Source: Halobaculum marinum (GTDB lineage Archaea; Halobacteriota; Halobacteria; Halobacteriales; Haloferacaceae). From it: a stretch of 64,000 nucleotides of DNA. Within the stretch, counting starts at the first letter, position 1, and each line of letters starts with the position of its first letter. The notes under the pieces are model-generated. The model searched no databases. It had not been told where the DNA came from and saw only the letters and a program-made list of their open reading frames with translations. Where the stretch lies: the NCBI RefSeq assembly GCF_029338555.1, contig NZ_CP119989.1, positions 1,302,001 to 1,366,000 of the forward strand, given 5' to 3'. The translations under genes were made by a program, and so were the position numbers. Positions 1 through 9,379 of this stretch are shown here, piece after piece.

Positions 1-631
1 CGATCGACGCGAGGAGTCCGGGGGCGTCGGTGTTCTCCCGGCAGATGATGCTCTGTTCGAGCAGGCCGAGGCGCTCGACGGTGACGATGTCGTTGGCGTG
101 GCCGGCGCGGTTCACCGTCGCGCGCGTCTCCGCGCGGGTCGCGGAGTTGACGTTCACGCGGCCCTGGCCGCGCGTCCAGTCGTACAGGCGGTCGCGCTCG
201 GCGTCGGCCAACTCGTGGTCGCCGTCCTCGTCGTACACGAACTGGAGGGTGGTGTGCTGGACGATGCCGAACCGGTCGCGGATCTGCTCGGGGGTCCCGG
301 CGCCGAGGCCGAGGCCGTCGGCGGGGATGCGGACCTCCGTGCCGGCGTCGAGGACGAACCCGTCCTCGTCCCACCCCTCTAGCGTGCCGGCGTACGTCTC
401 GCCGTCGCTGAAGTGGTCGGTGATCTCCCCCCACTCCTCGCGGAGGACGTTGCGAGCGACGGTCTCGTCGTCGCCGGAGACGGTGACGGACACGAAGTCG
501 TCGTGGCGCACGCCGACGTCGAACTCGACGTCGAGGTCGCCCAACTCGTTGCCCACCAGCGAGGTCATCCCGTCGAGTGCGCGGTCGCGAGCCTCACCGG
601 AGACGTAGCACTTGGTCGCGAGGACAACCAT
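1..631 (-). CDS. DUF2110 family protein (3' end cut by window)
   Basis: The frame starts at ATG 631, directly after the TAG stop of tfe (632-634), and runs off the left edge, so the C-terminus is missing. The visible protein opens MVVLATKCYVSGEARDRA and is acidic and soluble, with no membrane segment. Its place immediately downstream of tfe in the same transcription unit is the arrangement I know for the archaeal DUF2110 family, which is of unknown function. Co-expression with the transcription factor suggests a role in RNA metabolism or transcription, but nothing in the sequence proves it. Confidence 0.75.
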   Translation of the reverse strand, partial: MVVLATKCYVSGEARDRALDGMTSLVGNELGDLDVEFDVGVRHDDFVSVTVSGDDETVARNVLREEWGEITDHFSDGETYAGTLEGWDEDGFVLDAGTEVRIPADGLGLGAGTPEQIRDRFGIVQHTTLQFVYDEDGDHELADAERDRLYDWTRGQGRVNVNSATRAETRATVNRAGHANDIVTVERLGLLEQSIICRENTDAPGLLASI

Positions 632-1171
632 CTACGCTTCCGCCTCGGCTTCGTCGCGGTCGACGTTCAACTCGTCGCGGAGCTGGTCGATGCGCCACTC
701 CATCGCCTCGACGAGGCGGGAGTTCTCCATCGACTCCAGCGGCGACCCGCACTCGGGGCACTCGAAGCCGAACTCCATCGCCTCCTCAAACTCGAAGCGG
801 ATGGAGTCGACCTCACACAGGTAGAACTGGTGGTCGGACTCGTAGGAACGGCGCTTCTCCAGCCCCTCCAGGAGCCGGTGCATCTCCTCGTCGAGGTTCT
901 CCGGGATGTTCTCGTAGTGGAACGTCCACAGGTACGTGAGCCACCCGGAGTCCTCGTCGCGGACGCGACGGTAGGAGGCCAGGTCGTTCTCGTACAGGAT
1001 GAACAGCGCGCGGCGGACGTCGTTCAACTCCAGTCCCATGTCCTCGGCGAGCTCCTCGTCGGTGACCTCGCCATCCGGCGGGGCCGCCGCGACGGGCATC
1101 CCCGTCGGGCCGACGAGCTCGTGGAGGTACTTCTGGATGACAGGGTCTCCAAGGAGGTCCTCAAAAGCCAT
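632..1171 (-). CDS. tfe: Transcription initiation factor E (TFE alpha)
   Basis: TFE is the archaeal counterpart of the TFIIE alpha N-terminal half; it helps RNA polymerase open promoters and binds the clamp. The 179-aa protein has an N-terminal winged helix (about residues 1-100, opening MAFEDLLGDPVIQKYLHELV), a coiled linker, and a C-terminal zinc-ribbon region with C138-P-E-C141. The first knuckle reads C119-E-V-D122, so one usual cysteine is an aspartate. I chose ATG 1171 over an upstream start because a TTTAAC box (about 1196-1202) lies 27-30 nt before it, fitting a leaderless transcript. The stop abuts the DUF2110 start. Confidence 0.93.
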   Translation of the reverse strand: MAFEDLLGDPVIQKYLHELVGPTGMPVAAAPPDGEVTDEELAEDMGLELNDVRRALFILYENDLASYRRVRDEDSGWLTYLWTFHYENIPENLDEEMHRLLEGLEKRRSYESDHQFYLCEVDSIRFEFEEAMEFGFECPECGSPLESMENSRLVEAMEWRIDQLRDELNVDRDEAEAEA

Positions 1172-1315
1172 TTGTCGAAACTGCGGGCGGATGTCGGTTA
1201 AAGTCACCGACTCGTCGGGTCCACTCGCCCGCTAGCGGCGGTTGCGCGACGGATCGACCCCGGCGACAACGGGCGGACAGTTATGCCGTGTGAACCCGAC
1301 ACGCCGAACCGACGT

Positions 1316-1912
1316 ATGTCGGTGTTTCCCACGCTCCCGACGGCGACGCTCGACGCCGGGGGCTGGCGCGAGCGCGAGCGACGCGAGACGCGCGCGTTCG
1401 ACGCCAAGGTGGTCACCGTCGACGCCGCGACCGTCGTCTACGAAGACGTCGACCTCCGCGAGCGCCTCCGCGAGGCGACTGGCCTCGACCGCCTGTGGCG
1501 CTTCTTCGTCGCGAGTCGACTGACGCTGACGCCGTCAGCGACGCCCTCACCGCCGCTCACGCGGATCATCGCCAATCGCGCCCACGCGGGCTTCGCCGAC
1601 ACGCTCGGCGAAAGGGGGTTCGACGGTGTCCGTCGCGCCCCCGACGCCACAGCCGACGCCAGCGAGTCGCTCGACCCGGCCGACCGGCTGGCGGGCTACG
1701 AGGCACTGTGTCGTCTCGACGGCGTCGGCGTCCGGGCGCGTGGGTGGGCGGCCGTCCGCCCAGCCGACGACGCCTACCTCCTCGTCGGGGGCGCGTACCC
1801 GACGGCGGTCCGCGAGGCGCCCGACGCCGCGACCGCCGACGCGGTGACGGCGGCGCTGGACCCCGAGCGGTTCCGCGAGGACCTGTTCGCGCTGATGCGC
1901 GACACGGCGTGA
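1316..1912 (+). CDS. Hypothetical haloarchaeal protein
   Basis: A 198-aa acidic, soluble protein that I do not recognise. It is divergent from tfe, and the 144 nt between the two starts hold both promoters. The start at ATG 1316 (MSVFPTLPTATLDAGGWRER) is preferred to the in-frame ATG at 1283 because a TTAT box sits around 1281, about 30 nt upstream, as in other leaderless genes here. No cysteine motif, signal peptide or membrane segment is visible. Codon use (G/C at third positions) matches the neighbours, so it is very likely a real gene. Confidence 0.75.
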   Translation: MSVFPTLPTATLDAGGWRERERRETRAFDAKVVTVDAATVVYEDVDLRERLREATGLDRLWRFFVASRLTLTPSATPSPPLTRIIANRAHAGFADTLGERGFDGVRRAPDATADASESLDPADRLAGYEALCRLDGVGVRARGWAAVRPADDAYLLVGGAYPTAVREAPDAATADAVTAALDPERFREDLFALMRDTA

Positions 1913-1940
1913 CCCCGACCTGCGTTGGGTGGCGGTGGCC

Positions 1941-2345
1941 TCACCGCTCGCGTCGCTCCCGGACGAGCGCGCGGACCACGCCGCGCAGGTCGACGCTGGC
2001 CGGCGCGACGCCCAGCGCACGCGACAGCGGACCGGGCGGGACGCCTGGGTCGATACGGGCCACCTCGACGCCGGCGACGCGGACCCCGAGCGGCACGCGG
2101 TCGACCGGGAGCCTGTCGAGTGCGTCCACCGCCGCCGCCGGGAGCACGTCCCGAAGCGACCGGACCTGCCGGAGCGCACCGAACCCGTCGGCGGTCACCT
2201 CGACCCGACCGTCTACCGTCCGCACACTGAGTGCGTCCCCGTCGACGGTCGCCTCGACGTCGGCGGCGATTCGAAACTCCTCCACGGCGAGCGTCTCGGG
2301 ATCGCCAGTCGGCGGGCGGTCGCGACCGCCCCTCGCGTCGCTCAC
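1941..2345 (-). CDS. Hypothetical protein, second gene of a small operon
   Basis: A 134-aa protein rich in Asp, Arg and Val with no motif I recognise. Its ATG (2343-2345) overlaps the stop of the upstream gene by 4 nt (ATGA), so the two are translationally coupled. The middle region, around VDGRVEVTADGFGALRQVRS, looks like short beta strands. It converges on the hypothetical gene ending at 1912. A conserved haloarchaeal protein of unknown role is the best description. Confidence 0.65.
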   Translation of the reverse strand: MSDARGGRDRPPTGDPETLAVEEFRIAADVEATVDGDALSVRTVDGRVEVTADGFGALRQVRSLRDVLPAAAVDALDRLPVDRVPLGVRVAGVEVARIDPGVPPGPLSRALGVAPASVDLRGVVRALVRERRER

Positions 2346-2581
2346 TCCTCGTCGTCCTCGTCGGCGTGCTCGCTGGAGGCGATTCGGAGCGTCCCGTTGA
2401 GTCGCCAGTGCGCGTGTTCGGCGTCCTCACCCGCCGCACTCGGGACGTCGACCTCCATGTCGTCGAACGTGTAGCTGATCTCGGCGCCGCGACCGGTCAG
2501 CCGCTCGTACAACGCGATCCCGAAGTCGGGCCACGTCGTGGTCTCTCCGCGTCCCCGCCCCGGCGTGTCGTCGGCGCTCAT
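2342..2581 (-). CDS. Hypothetical small acidic protein
   Basis: A 79-aa acidic protein (C-terminus SSEHADEDDEE) with a central segment around PDFGIALYERLTGRGAEISY. It is the first gene of a two-gene unit with the 134-aa protein (4-nt overlap). A GATAAG box near 2609-2615 on this strand lies about 28-33 nt before the ATG at 2581, supporting the start and a leaderless transcript. No function can be assigned. The acidic tail is typical of salt-in haloarchaeal proteins. Confidence 0.7.
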   Translation of the reverse strand: MSADDTPGRGRGETTTWPDFGIALYERLTGRGAEISYTFDDMEVDVPSAAGEDAEHAHWRLNGTLRIASSEHADEDDEE

Positions 2582-2670
2582 AACGTGTCACGCAAACGGC
2601 TCCGACCGACTTATCGGTGTCCCCGGTGGCGGTCCCCCCGCCGCCACCGCGTATCGCCGACAGTCGGTCG

Positions 2671-3486
2671 CTACGCCTCCAGCGTCTCGTCGAGACGCTC
2701 GACGAGTGTGGCGGGCGCCAGCCCGGCGAACGCCTCATCCGCGAGCACGAGGCGGTGGCGAGGGCGGCCCACACCGACCGGTTCGCGTTCGGTGTCGACG
2801 ACGCCCGCGTCGACGAGGCGCGACTTCGCACGGGCGATTTCGGTCCGACTGGAGAAGTCGACCTCCTCGGCCCACTCGCCGAGACGCATGGTGAGGATCC
2901 GGTTTCGCGCGGCCACGAGCGTACAGACGGTCACGGGCGAGCGGTCCGTCCCCCTCGCGGCGTCGAACGCGTCGTCCAACTCCGGCGCCGCCTCGGGCCA
3001 CCGGTCGGCGAACGACTCGACCAGCGTCTCGTGCGCGGGCACGTCGGGAACGCGCTCGTCAGCGCGCTCCCAGCGGCGGTCGTAGGTCTCGGCGAGTGCC
3101 GCCGAGACCGCGCCGTCGGCCTCCGCGCCGTGGACGCTCCCGCCGATAACACCGTCGTCGTCGGGTGGCAGGCGGAACCGCGGTTGAACGGTCCCGTCGA
3201 CGACCGACAGGCTCGCGTCGACGGTGGCGGTCCGAACCGCGAGGGGACCCGACTCGATGGCCTCGACGGCGGTCGCGGCGACGAGGAAGTCGCGGAACGC
3301 GTCTTCGGCAACTTCGGGCGAACAGAGGAGTCTGACTCGGTCGGGGACCGCCGCCGTCCCGTCGTAGCGCTCGCGTAGGCGGTCGACGACCGCTCGGACG
3401 AGCGCCGGTCGCGGGGCGACGAGCAACACGTCGTCGGCGTCGGCGAGGGTCTCTCCCGCGAGTGTAGAGGGGGAACGTGTCGTCAC
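2671..3486 (-). CDS. DUF5821 / TbsP-type transcriptional regulator
   Basis: A 271-aa soluble protein starting with GTG at 3486. The N-terminal half, around ADDVLLVAPRPALVRAVVDR, resembles the receptor-like domain of the haloarchaeal DUF5821 family. The C-terminal part, around EVDFSSRTEIARAKSRLVDA, looks like a winged helix. Members of the family have been named TbsP and linked to control of sugar and gluconeogenic genes together with TrmB; that link is from memory and cannot be confirmed here. It lies 57 nt downstream of trmI on the same strand and may be co-transcribed with it. Confidence 0.65.
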   Translation of the reverse strand: MTTRSPSTLAGETLADADDVLLVAPRPALVRAVVDRLRERYDGTAAVPDRVRLLCSPEVAEDAFRDFLVAATAVEAIESGPLAVRTATVDASLSVVDGTVQPRFRLPPDDDGVIGGSVHGAEADGAVSAALAETYDRRWERADERVPDVPAHETLVESFADRWPEAAPELDDAFDAARGTDRSPVTVCTLVAARNRILTMRLGEWAEEVDFSSRTEIARAKSRLVDAGVVDTEREPVGVGRPRHRLVLADEAFAGLAPATLVERLDETLEA

Positions 3487-3543
3487 GACGGGATGTGCGC
3501 GGGTCCTTGACTTCAGTTTTCAGGATTCGAGTCGCTTGGATTT

Positions 3544-4287
3544 TCACTCGATCCGGCGTGCGAAGAGGAGGTAGCCCGTGTGGCCGACGCCGGCGGTGCT
3601 GGGGCGCGTGCCGCGGTCGTCGACCGTCAGTTCGCGCTGGATCGTCTCCATGGTGCGCACTTCGCCGAGGCCGGCCTCGCGGGCCGCGCGTTCGGTGTCG
3701 CGCGCGTCCTCGACGAACGGTGTGTAGACGGCGACGTAGCCGCCGGGGACGAGCAGATCGGGGGCCCGCGCGACTACGTCTGCGGCGTCGGCGGTGTCGA
3801 GGGTGATCAGGTCGAACGGCTCGCCGTCGGTGAGGGCGTCGAGGTCGTCGGTCAGGTCGCCGGTGCGCACCTCGACGCGGTCGCTCACGCCGCCCATCGC
3901 CATGTTCTCGCGGGCGTTCTCGGCGAACTCTGCGTCGATTTCGTAGGTGGTCACGTCGGCGCCGATGCGACCGAGGTAGCCCGAGAGCACGCCGGTTCCG
4001 GTGCCGGCGTCGAGCACGCGGTCGCCCGACTGCGCGCCGGTGTGGCCGATCACGAGCCCGATGTCGCGGGGCATCATCGGCGCGCCGGTGCGCTCGAAGT
4101 GGTTGAACAGGTCTGGGCCGCGCAGCCGACGGACGTGGAACGGCTCGCCGAGATGCGTCTCCAGCACCTGGCCGTGTTCGACGTCCTCGGGCACCTCGAG
4201 CACGCCCAAGTCGGTCTGGAGTTCGTCACCAGGACCGCGGAGGTACTCCCGGTCCGACTCGGCGTGGACGAGGAGGTACGAGCTCAC
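3544..4287 (-). CDS. trmI: tRNA (adenine-N1)-methyltransferase TrmI
   Basis: This class I SAM methyltransferase (247 aa) makes m1A at positions 57/58 in the T-loop of archaeal tRNAs. An N-terminal beta domain (residues 1-75) precedes the Rossmann fold. SAM motif I is [17 protein letters not shown], followed by the acidic YEID and the [10 protein letters not shown] segment typical of TrmI. The ATG at 4287 overlaps the stop of nac by 4 nt, so the genes are translationally coupled. The nac-trmI linkage is a pairing I know from haloarchaea and joins nascent-chain handling to tRNA modification. Confidence 0.92.
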   Translation of the reverse strand: MSSYLLVHAESDREYLRGPGDELQTDLGVLEVPEDVEHGQVLETHLGEPFHVRRLRGPDLFNHFERTGAPMMPRDIGLVIGHTGAQSGDRVLDAGTGTGVLSGYLGRIGADVTTYEIDAEFAENARENMAMGGVSDRVEVRTGDLTDDLDALTDGEPFDLITLDTADAADVVARAPDLLVPGGYVAVYTPFVEDARDTERAAREAGLGEVRTMETIQRELTVDDRGTRPSTAGVGHTGYLLFARRIE

Positions 4288-4676
4288 TCCAGCCGGGAGA
4301 TTGCGGCCGCGAGGTCGCCGCCCTCGGCCTCCAGCGCCTCACGGGCCTCGTCCTTGCTGACGCCGGCGCGCGTGGCGACCAGTTGCACGTCGTCGTCGGG
4401 CACCGCGCCGCCGTCGTCGGCGTCAGCGTCACCGGCGTCGGCGTCGCCCTCGACAGCCGCGGCCGCGCCCTTCTCGCGCGTCTCGGGGGAGCCGACGATC
4501 TGGTACGTCTCCTGGCCCTGGGCGTCCATCTTCGTGACCTGCGGCGCCTCGAACACGAGGTCCTCGTCGGCCGTCTTGATGACGACCTCCTCAGCGTCGA
4601 TCTCGGTCACGTCGATACCCATCTGCTTCATCATCTGCTGCATCTTGCGCGGGTTCATCCCGCCGCCTCCGAACAT
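4284..4676 (-). CDS. nac: Nascent polypeptide-associated complex protein (NAC)
   Basis: Archaeal NAC forms a homodimer near the ribosome exit tunnel and contacts nascent chains. The 130-aa protein starts [20 protein letters not shown], the characteristic N-terminal helix. The NAC barrel follows (residues about 20-65, [20 protein letters not shown]), then an acidic Ala/Asp linker and a C-terminal UBA domain ([20 protein letters not shown]). The ATG at 4676 is chosen because this N-terminus is conserved in the family; the frame stays open far upstream by chance. It is coupled to trmI through a 4-nt overlap. Confidence 0.93.
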   Translation of the reverse strand: MFGGGGMNPRKMQQMMKQMGIDVTEIDAEEVVIKTADEDLVFEAPQVTKMDAQGQETYQIVGSPETREKGAAAAVEGDADAGDADADDGGAVPDDDVQLVATRAGVSKDEAREALEAEGGDLAAAISRLE

Positions 4677-4802
4677 ACCCGGCGAGTGGCCCGCACGGAG
4701 CAAAAGCGTGGCGAAGCCCCCGCCGGTCGTCACGGTGGGGCCGCCCCGGTCGCGGGCCGCCGCCACCCCCGGATTCATCCCCTCCGCGTCCCTGCCTCGA
4801 CC

Positions 4803-5597
4803 GTGTACCTCTCTCACCAGACGTGGCCGGAACTCGGGGACTACGTCGCCGAGGAGTCGACTGCGGTCGTCCCGCTCGGCTCGACCGAACAGCACGGCCC
4901 GCACCTGCCGCTGGCCACCGACTACCTCATCGCCGAGGCGCTGGCGCGGGAGGCGACGGACCGCACGAACGTCCTCTGTACCCCACCGGTCAGGATCGCC
5001 GTCTCCGAGCACCACCGCCAGTTCCACGGCACGATGTGGGTCGAACCGGGCGTGTTCCGCGACTACGTCGAGAGCTTCTCGCGCAACCTCACCTACCACG
5101 GGATCGACCGGATCGTGTACGTGAACGCCCACGGCGGCAACACCCAGCACCTCCGGGAGGTCGGTCGTCGCCTCCGGCGCGACGAGACCGCCTACGCCAT
5201 CGAGTGGATGTGGGACGAGTCGATCCCAGACCTCGTCTCGTCCATCTTCGAGCACAACGGCCCCCACGGCGGCCCGAAGGAGACGGCGATGATCATGCAC
5301 ATCGCCGAGGAGTTGGTGCGGACCGACCGACTGGAGGCGGCCCGCGACGGCGGCCTCGTCGACCTCACCGAGGCGGACGTGCGGCAGTTCGGCTCGCGGA
5401 CGTACTACGACTCGCCCGACAACTCCGAGAACGGCGTCTTCGGCGACCAGACCGACGCGACGCCGGAGAAGGGGGCACAGCTGTTCGAGGCCGCGAGCGA
5501 CCAGTTGGTCCACCTGATCGAGTGGCTCGACGACCAGCCGTTCGAGGACCTGATGCCCAAGCCGCACGTCGACCCGCAACCCGGCAGCCGGCGGTGA
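4803..5597 (+). CDS. Creatininase family amidohydrolase
   Basis: A 264-aa metal-dependent amidohydrolase of the creatininase fold, possibly related to ArfB/MftE-like formamide hydrolases. The GTG at 4803 gives an N-terminus ([20 protein letters not shown]) that fits the family length. Visible metal-site motifs are [15 protein letters not shown] (Glu, His, Asp) near residues 26-40 and [10 protein letters not shown] near 107. Because the window also encodes ArfA and ArfC of the archaeal riboflavin/F420 route, a role as the ArfB formamide hydrolase is worth considering, but family membership alone does not establish the substrate. Confidence 0.85.
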   Translation: MYLSHQTWPELGDYVAEESTAVVPLGSTEQHGPHLPLATDYLIAEALAREATDRTNVLCTPPVRIAVSEHHRQFHGTMWVEPGVFRDYVESFSRNLTYHGIDRIVYVNAHGGNTQHLREVGRRLRRDETAYAIEWMWDESIPDLVSSIFEHNGPHGGPKETAMIMHIAEELVRTDRLEAARDGGLVDLTEADVRQFGSRTYYDSPDNSENGVFGDQTDATPEKGAQLFEAASDQLVHLIEWLDDQPFEDLMPKPHVDPQPGSRR

Positions 5598-5818
5598 CGA
5601 CGACGGAGTCGGCGCCACAGCGTCGTTCGCGTCACTAAGGAGACGCGTACCTCAGCGTCGAGGAGGCTGACAGGCGACACGCGTCGACCGAGACACCCCG
5701 TCACTCGGCCGCTTGCTCCCGTCGCGGTGTGTCGCACACCCGCTGGACACGACGGGTCGAGGATCAAGGCACGGCGTCGCTGGTCCCGGCTTCGGGTTTC
5801 AATGTTCGCCCGGGTCGA

Positions 5819-6478
5819 TCACTCGACCGTCGTGCTCACGGTCAGTCCGGAGCCGACCGGGAGGACGGTCGTCTCGACGCCGTCGTCGCCGCGGACCGCG
5901 TCGAGGTAGTCGGCGATCCCACGAGTCTGGTCGTTCTGCGCGTCGAGCGCGTCGGCGTCGCCGTCCACGTACGCCAGCAGCGCGTCGAAGTCGATGGGGC
6001 CGCGCATCACGTTGTCCGCGACGACGACGCCGCCCGGCGCGAGTTTGTCCTGGACGGCGTGGAAGGCGTCGGCGTAGCGCTCCTTCTGGTGGTCGATCAG
6101 CACCACGTCGAACGGGCCGTCGTAGCGCTCGACCGTCTCCATCGCGTCGCCCTGCTCGAAGACGCAGCGGTCGGCGAGGCCGGCGTCGGTCATGAACGCG
6201 CGCCCCTGGTCGAGTTCGTCGGCGTCGAACTCGGTGAGCACCACGCGGTCGGCGCCGCCGCGGAGGAACCACGACGCGGAGTAGCCGAAGCCAGACCCGA
6301 ACTCGAACACCGTGCTCGCGTCGGTGAGGCGGGCGAGCAGGCGGAGGACGGCACCCGACTCGGGACCGATGTTCGGGAAATTGTGGTCGGCGGCGAAGGC
6401 GGCCATGCGCTCCTGTACGTCGGTGTGTGCGGGTCCGGCGGCGCGGACGAACCGCGACACCTCCTCTGAGAGGACCAT
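5819..6478 (-). CDS. SAM-dependent O-methyltransferase (COMT-like)
   Basis: A 219-aa class I methyltransferase of the catechol/caffeoyl-CoA O-methyltransferase type. The SAM motif VFEFGSGFGYSASWFLRG is near residues 58-75. The segment DVVLIDHQKERYADAF contributes the family's metal-coordinating acidic residue, and VVVADNVMRG follows as usual. The substrate is unknown; haloarchaea carry several such genes. It is monocistronic. The 220 nt between its stop and the creatininase stop at 5597 hold nothing I recognise. Confidence 0.87.
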   Translation of the reverse strand: MVLSEEVSRFVRAAGPAHTDVQERMAAFAADHNFPNIGPESGAVLRLLARLTDASTVFEFGSGFGYSASWFLRGGADRVVLTEFDADELDQGRAFMTDAGLADRCVFEQGDAMETVERYDGPFDVVLIDHQKERYADAFHAVQDKLAPGGVVVADNVMRGPIDFDALLAYVDGDADALDAQNDQTRGIADYLDAVRGDDGVETTVLPVGSGLTVSTTVE

Positions 6479-6546
6479 ACCGGCGGCTCGTGGGGCTGGG
6501 ACTTAGGCGTGAGGCGCGATGGGTCAGCGACGGTGCGAGTGGCCGT

Positions 6547-7014
6547 TCAGGCGGCGAGGTAGCCACCGAGGACGAGCAACACGAGCCCGACGACGGCGGC
6601 GGCGCGCAGGAACGTCCCACCGTCGCGGGCGGCGGTGCGGACCTTCCCCTCGTCCAGCGCCGACCGGATCTTGCTCCCGCCGACCTCGACGAGACCGGTC
6701 ATCACGACCCACAGCCCCAGCATCGTGAGGACGACGTGGCCACGCGGCGGCATGAACAGCCCCTCGGAGCCGTAGACGGTCGCGGCCATGTGGCCCCCCG
6801 TCACGAGGAACACGAGCGCGCCGATCCGGGTGATCCACGAGACGCCCGAGGTGATGCCCCCGAGCACCTCCGGGTTCATGTCACCGTCTCGCGCCAGCGG
6901 CACCACCTTCCACGCCGTGAGGACGACCGCGCCGACCCAGAGGCCGGCGAACAGAGTGTGGAACACGTACGCCCCGGTGAGGACGGGGTCGAGTTGCAAC
7001 GGAGCGACTTGCAT
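6547..7014 (-). CDS. CopD-like four-helix membrane protein
   Basis: A 155-aa integral membrane protein with four predicted helices (about residues 10-30, 48-68, 83-103 and 132-152). The loops carry histidines, for example in YVFHTLFAGLWVG and VTGGHMAATVYGSEG. This layout resembles small CopD/heme-type membrane proteins, but no ligand can be assigned. The ATG at 7014 is preferred to upstream in-frame starts because a TTTATG box (about 7038-7044) lies 26-28 nt before it. It is divergent from the methylmalonyl-CoA mutase gene. Confidence 0.72.
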   Translation of the reverse strand: MQVAPLQLDPVLTGAYVFHTLFAGLWVGAVVLTAWKVVPLARDGDMNPEVLGGITSGVSWITRIGALVFLVTGGHMAATVYGSEGLFMPPRGHVVLTMLGLWVVMTGLVEVGGSKIRSALDEGKVRTAARDGGTFLRAAAVVGLVLLVLGGYLAA

Positions 7015-7160
7015 GGCCGGTCCCACCAGCGGCATCGACATAAAGCCCACACGACGACGGCGGCGGTTTCGGATGCGGGTCGACGCCCGCCGGCGGCACG
7101 GTCCCCCGCCCGCGGCCACCGTCCCCCCGCTTTAAGCCACGGGCGCGTGTTCGGTCGATC

Positions 7161-8840
7161 ATGTACGACCCCGACGACCTCGAAGCGATCCGCGAGGGGA
7201 AGCGGGAGTGGGAGGAGGAGACCCTCTCGCCGACGCTCGACCGCTTCGGGGAGCGGAAGGAGACGTTCGACACCGACACCGGCGGGCAGGACGTGCGACG
7301 ACTGTACACGCCCGACGATGTGGCGGACATCGACTACGACGAGGACATCGGCTTCCCCGGCGAGGAGCCGTACACGCGCGGCGTCTACCCGACGATGCAC
7401 CGCGGGCGCCTGTGGACGATGCGCCAGTACGCCGGCATGGGCACCGCCAGCGAGACGAACGAGCGCTTCCAGTACCTGATCGACCAGGGGTCGTCGGGGC
7501 TGTCGATGGCGTTCGACCTGCCGACGCAGATGGGGTACGACTCCGACGCCGCGATGGCCGCCGGCGAGGTGGGGAAGTCGGGCGTCGCCATCGACTCGCT
7601 GGAGGACTTCGAGCGCGTGTTCGACGGCATCCCGCTGGACGAGGTGTCCACCTCGATGACGATCAACGCACCCGCGTCGGTGCTGCTGGCGATGTACGTC
7701 GCGATGGGCGACCGGCAGGGCGTCGACCGGTCCGAACTCCGGGGCACCATCCAGAACGACATCATGAAGGAGTACATCGCGCGGAACCTCTACATCTACC
7801 CGCCGGAGCCGTCGATGCGGCTGATCACGGACATCTTCGAGTTCTGCGCGAACGAGACGCCGAAGTTCAACACCATCTCCATCTCCGGATACCACATCCG
7901 CGAGGCCGGCTCCACCGCCGCCCAGGAAATCGCGTTCACCCTCGGCGACGGCATCGAGTACGTGCAGGCCGCCGTCGACGCAGGTCTCGACGTCGACGAG
8001 TTCGCCCCACAGCTCTCCTTCTTCTTCAACGCCCACAACAACGTCCTGGAGGAGGTCGCGAAGTTCCGCGCCGCCCGCCGGATGTGGGCCCAGATCATGG
8101 AGGAGCGCTTCGGCGCGGAGAACCCCAAGTCGAAACAGCTGAAGTTCCACACCCAGACCGCCGGGTCGACGCTCACCGCCCAGCAGATTGAGAACAACGT
8201 CGTCCGCGTCGCCTACCAGGCGCTGGCGGCCGTCCTCGGCGGAACCCAGTCGCTGCACACGAACGGGAAAGACGAGGCGCTGTCGCTGCCGACCGAGAAG
8301 TCCGTGCGCACCGCCCTGCGCACCCAGCAGATCCTCGCACACGAGTCGGGCGCCGCCGACACCATCGACCCGCTCGCGGGGAGCTACTACGTCGAGAGCC
8401 TCACCGACGGCATCGAGGAGGAGGCGTTCGAGATCCTGGAGGAGGTCGACACCCGCGGCGGGATGCTCGACGCCGTCAAGAGCCAGTGGGTCCAGCGCCA
8501 GATCCAAGACACCGCCTTCGAACGCCAGCGCGAGATCGAAGAGGGCGAGCGCGTCATCGTCGGCGTCAACGAGTTCCGGATCGAAGACGAGGAGCCCCAG
8601 ATGGACTTGGAGGACGTCTCCGAAGAGGAGGAGCAAGCACAGATCGACCGCGTGCAGGCCCTGCGCGACGACCGCGACCAAGAGGCGACCGACGCCGCGC
8701 TCGCCTCGCTGCGGGACGCGTGTCAGGGCGACCAGAACGTCATGCCCCACATCGTCGACGCCGTGAAGACGTACGCGACGGTCGGTGAGATCTGTGACGT
8801 GATGCGCGAGGAGTTCGGCGAGTACAAGCCCGGGCAGTAA
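7161..8840 (+). CDS. Methylmalonyl-CoA mutase, large (catalytic) subunit
   Basis: This 559-aa protein interconverts methylmalonyl-CoA and succinyl-CoA in propionyl-CoA and odd-chain metabolism. Family signatures include [36 protein letters not shown] and [12 protein letters not shown]-type text (here [15 protein letters not shown]). The cobalamin-binding domain is absent, as expected when it is encoded by a separate small-subunit gene, which is not in this window. A TTTAAG box at 7131-7136 lies 25-30 nt before ATG 7161. The epimerase gene follows 83 nt downstream from its own promoter, so the pair acts in one pathway. Confidence 0.95.
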   Translation: MYDPDDLEAIREGKREWEEETLSPTLDRFGERKETFDTDTGGQDVRRLYTPDDVADIDYDEDIGFPGEEPYTRGVYPTMHRGRLWTMRQYAGMGTASETNERFQYLIDQGSSGLSMAFDLPTQMGYDSDAAMAAGEVGKSGVAIDSLEDFERVFDGIPLDEVSTSMTINAPASVLLAMYVAMGDRQGVDRSELRGTIQNDIMKEYIARNLYIYPPEPSMRLITDIFEFCANETPKFNTISISGYHIREAGSTAAQEIAFTLGDGIEYVQAAVDAGLDVDEFAPQLSFFFNAHNNVLEEVAKFRAARRMWAQIMEERFGAENPKSKQLKFHTQTAGSTLTAQQIENNVVRVAYQALAAVLGGTQSLHTNGKDEALSLPTEKSVRTALRTQQILAHESGAADTIDPLAGSYYVESLTDGIEEEAFEILEEVDTRGGMLDAVKSQWVQRQIQDTAFERQREIEEGERVIVGVNEFRIEDEEPQMDLEDVSEEEEQAQIDRVQALRDDRDQEATDAALASLRDACQGDQNVMPHIVDAVKTYATVGEICDVMREEFGEYKPGQ

Positions 8841-8923
8841 CCTCGCGTCGTCGACGCCGCCGGACCAGGACCCGGACACGGAACGGACACGGATTTTATC
8901 GCACCCGCCGCCGACCGACCGGT

Positions 8924-9310
8924 ATGCATCTCGACCACGCCGGGATCGCGACCGACGACGCCGCCGGCCTCGCGGCGCTGTACGCCGACCTCCTCGACTG
9001 CGAGGTCGTCCACGAGGAGGAGTTCGACGGCATGCGCGTCGTGTTCCTCGCGGTCGGCGACTCGTATCTCGAACTGCTGGAACCGCTCGACGACGAGGGG
9101 ACCATCGCCCGCTACGTCGACGGAAACGGGCCGGGGATTCACCACCTGGCGTTCGCGACCGACGACATCGCGGGGGCACTCGCCCGCGCCCGCGACCTCG
9201 GCGTCGAGTTGATCGACGAGGAGCCACGTCCGGGCGCGTGGGGGCACGAGGTCGCCTTCCTCCACCCGCGCGACACCGGCGGGATCCTCGTGGAGTTCGT
9301 CCAGCACTGA
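8924..9310 (+). CDS. mce: Methylmalonyl-CoA epimerase
   Basis: A 128-aa vicinal-oxygen-chelate (glyoxalase fold) enzyme that epimerises (S)- to (R)-methylmalonyl-CoA for the mutase encoded just upstream. It opens MHLDHAGIATDDAAGLAALY, whose first His is a metal ligand. The remaining ligands are expected in YLELLEPLDDEG, GIHHLAFATDDI and the final ILVEFVQH. A TTTTATC box at about 8894-8900 sits 24-30 nt before the ATG, giving a leaderless transcript. Size and motif order match the family. Confidence 0.93.
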   Translation: MHLDHAGIATDDAAGLAALYADLLDCEVVHEEEFDGMRVVFLAVGDSYLELLEPLDDEGTIARYVDGNGPGIHHLAFATDDIAGALARARDLGVELIDEEPRPGAWGHEVAFLHPRDTGGILVEFVQH

Positions 9311-9379
9311 AGAGACGGGCCGGTCCCGCTCGCTCGCGACGATGGAAAGAGGGTAGTGGGGGGCGACCCATTCGCCCCC

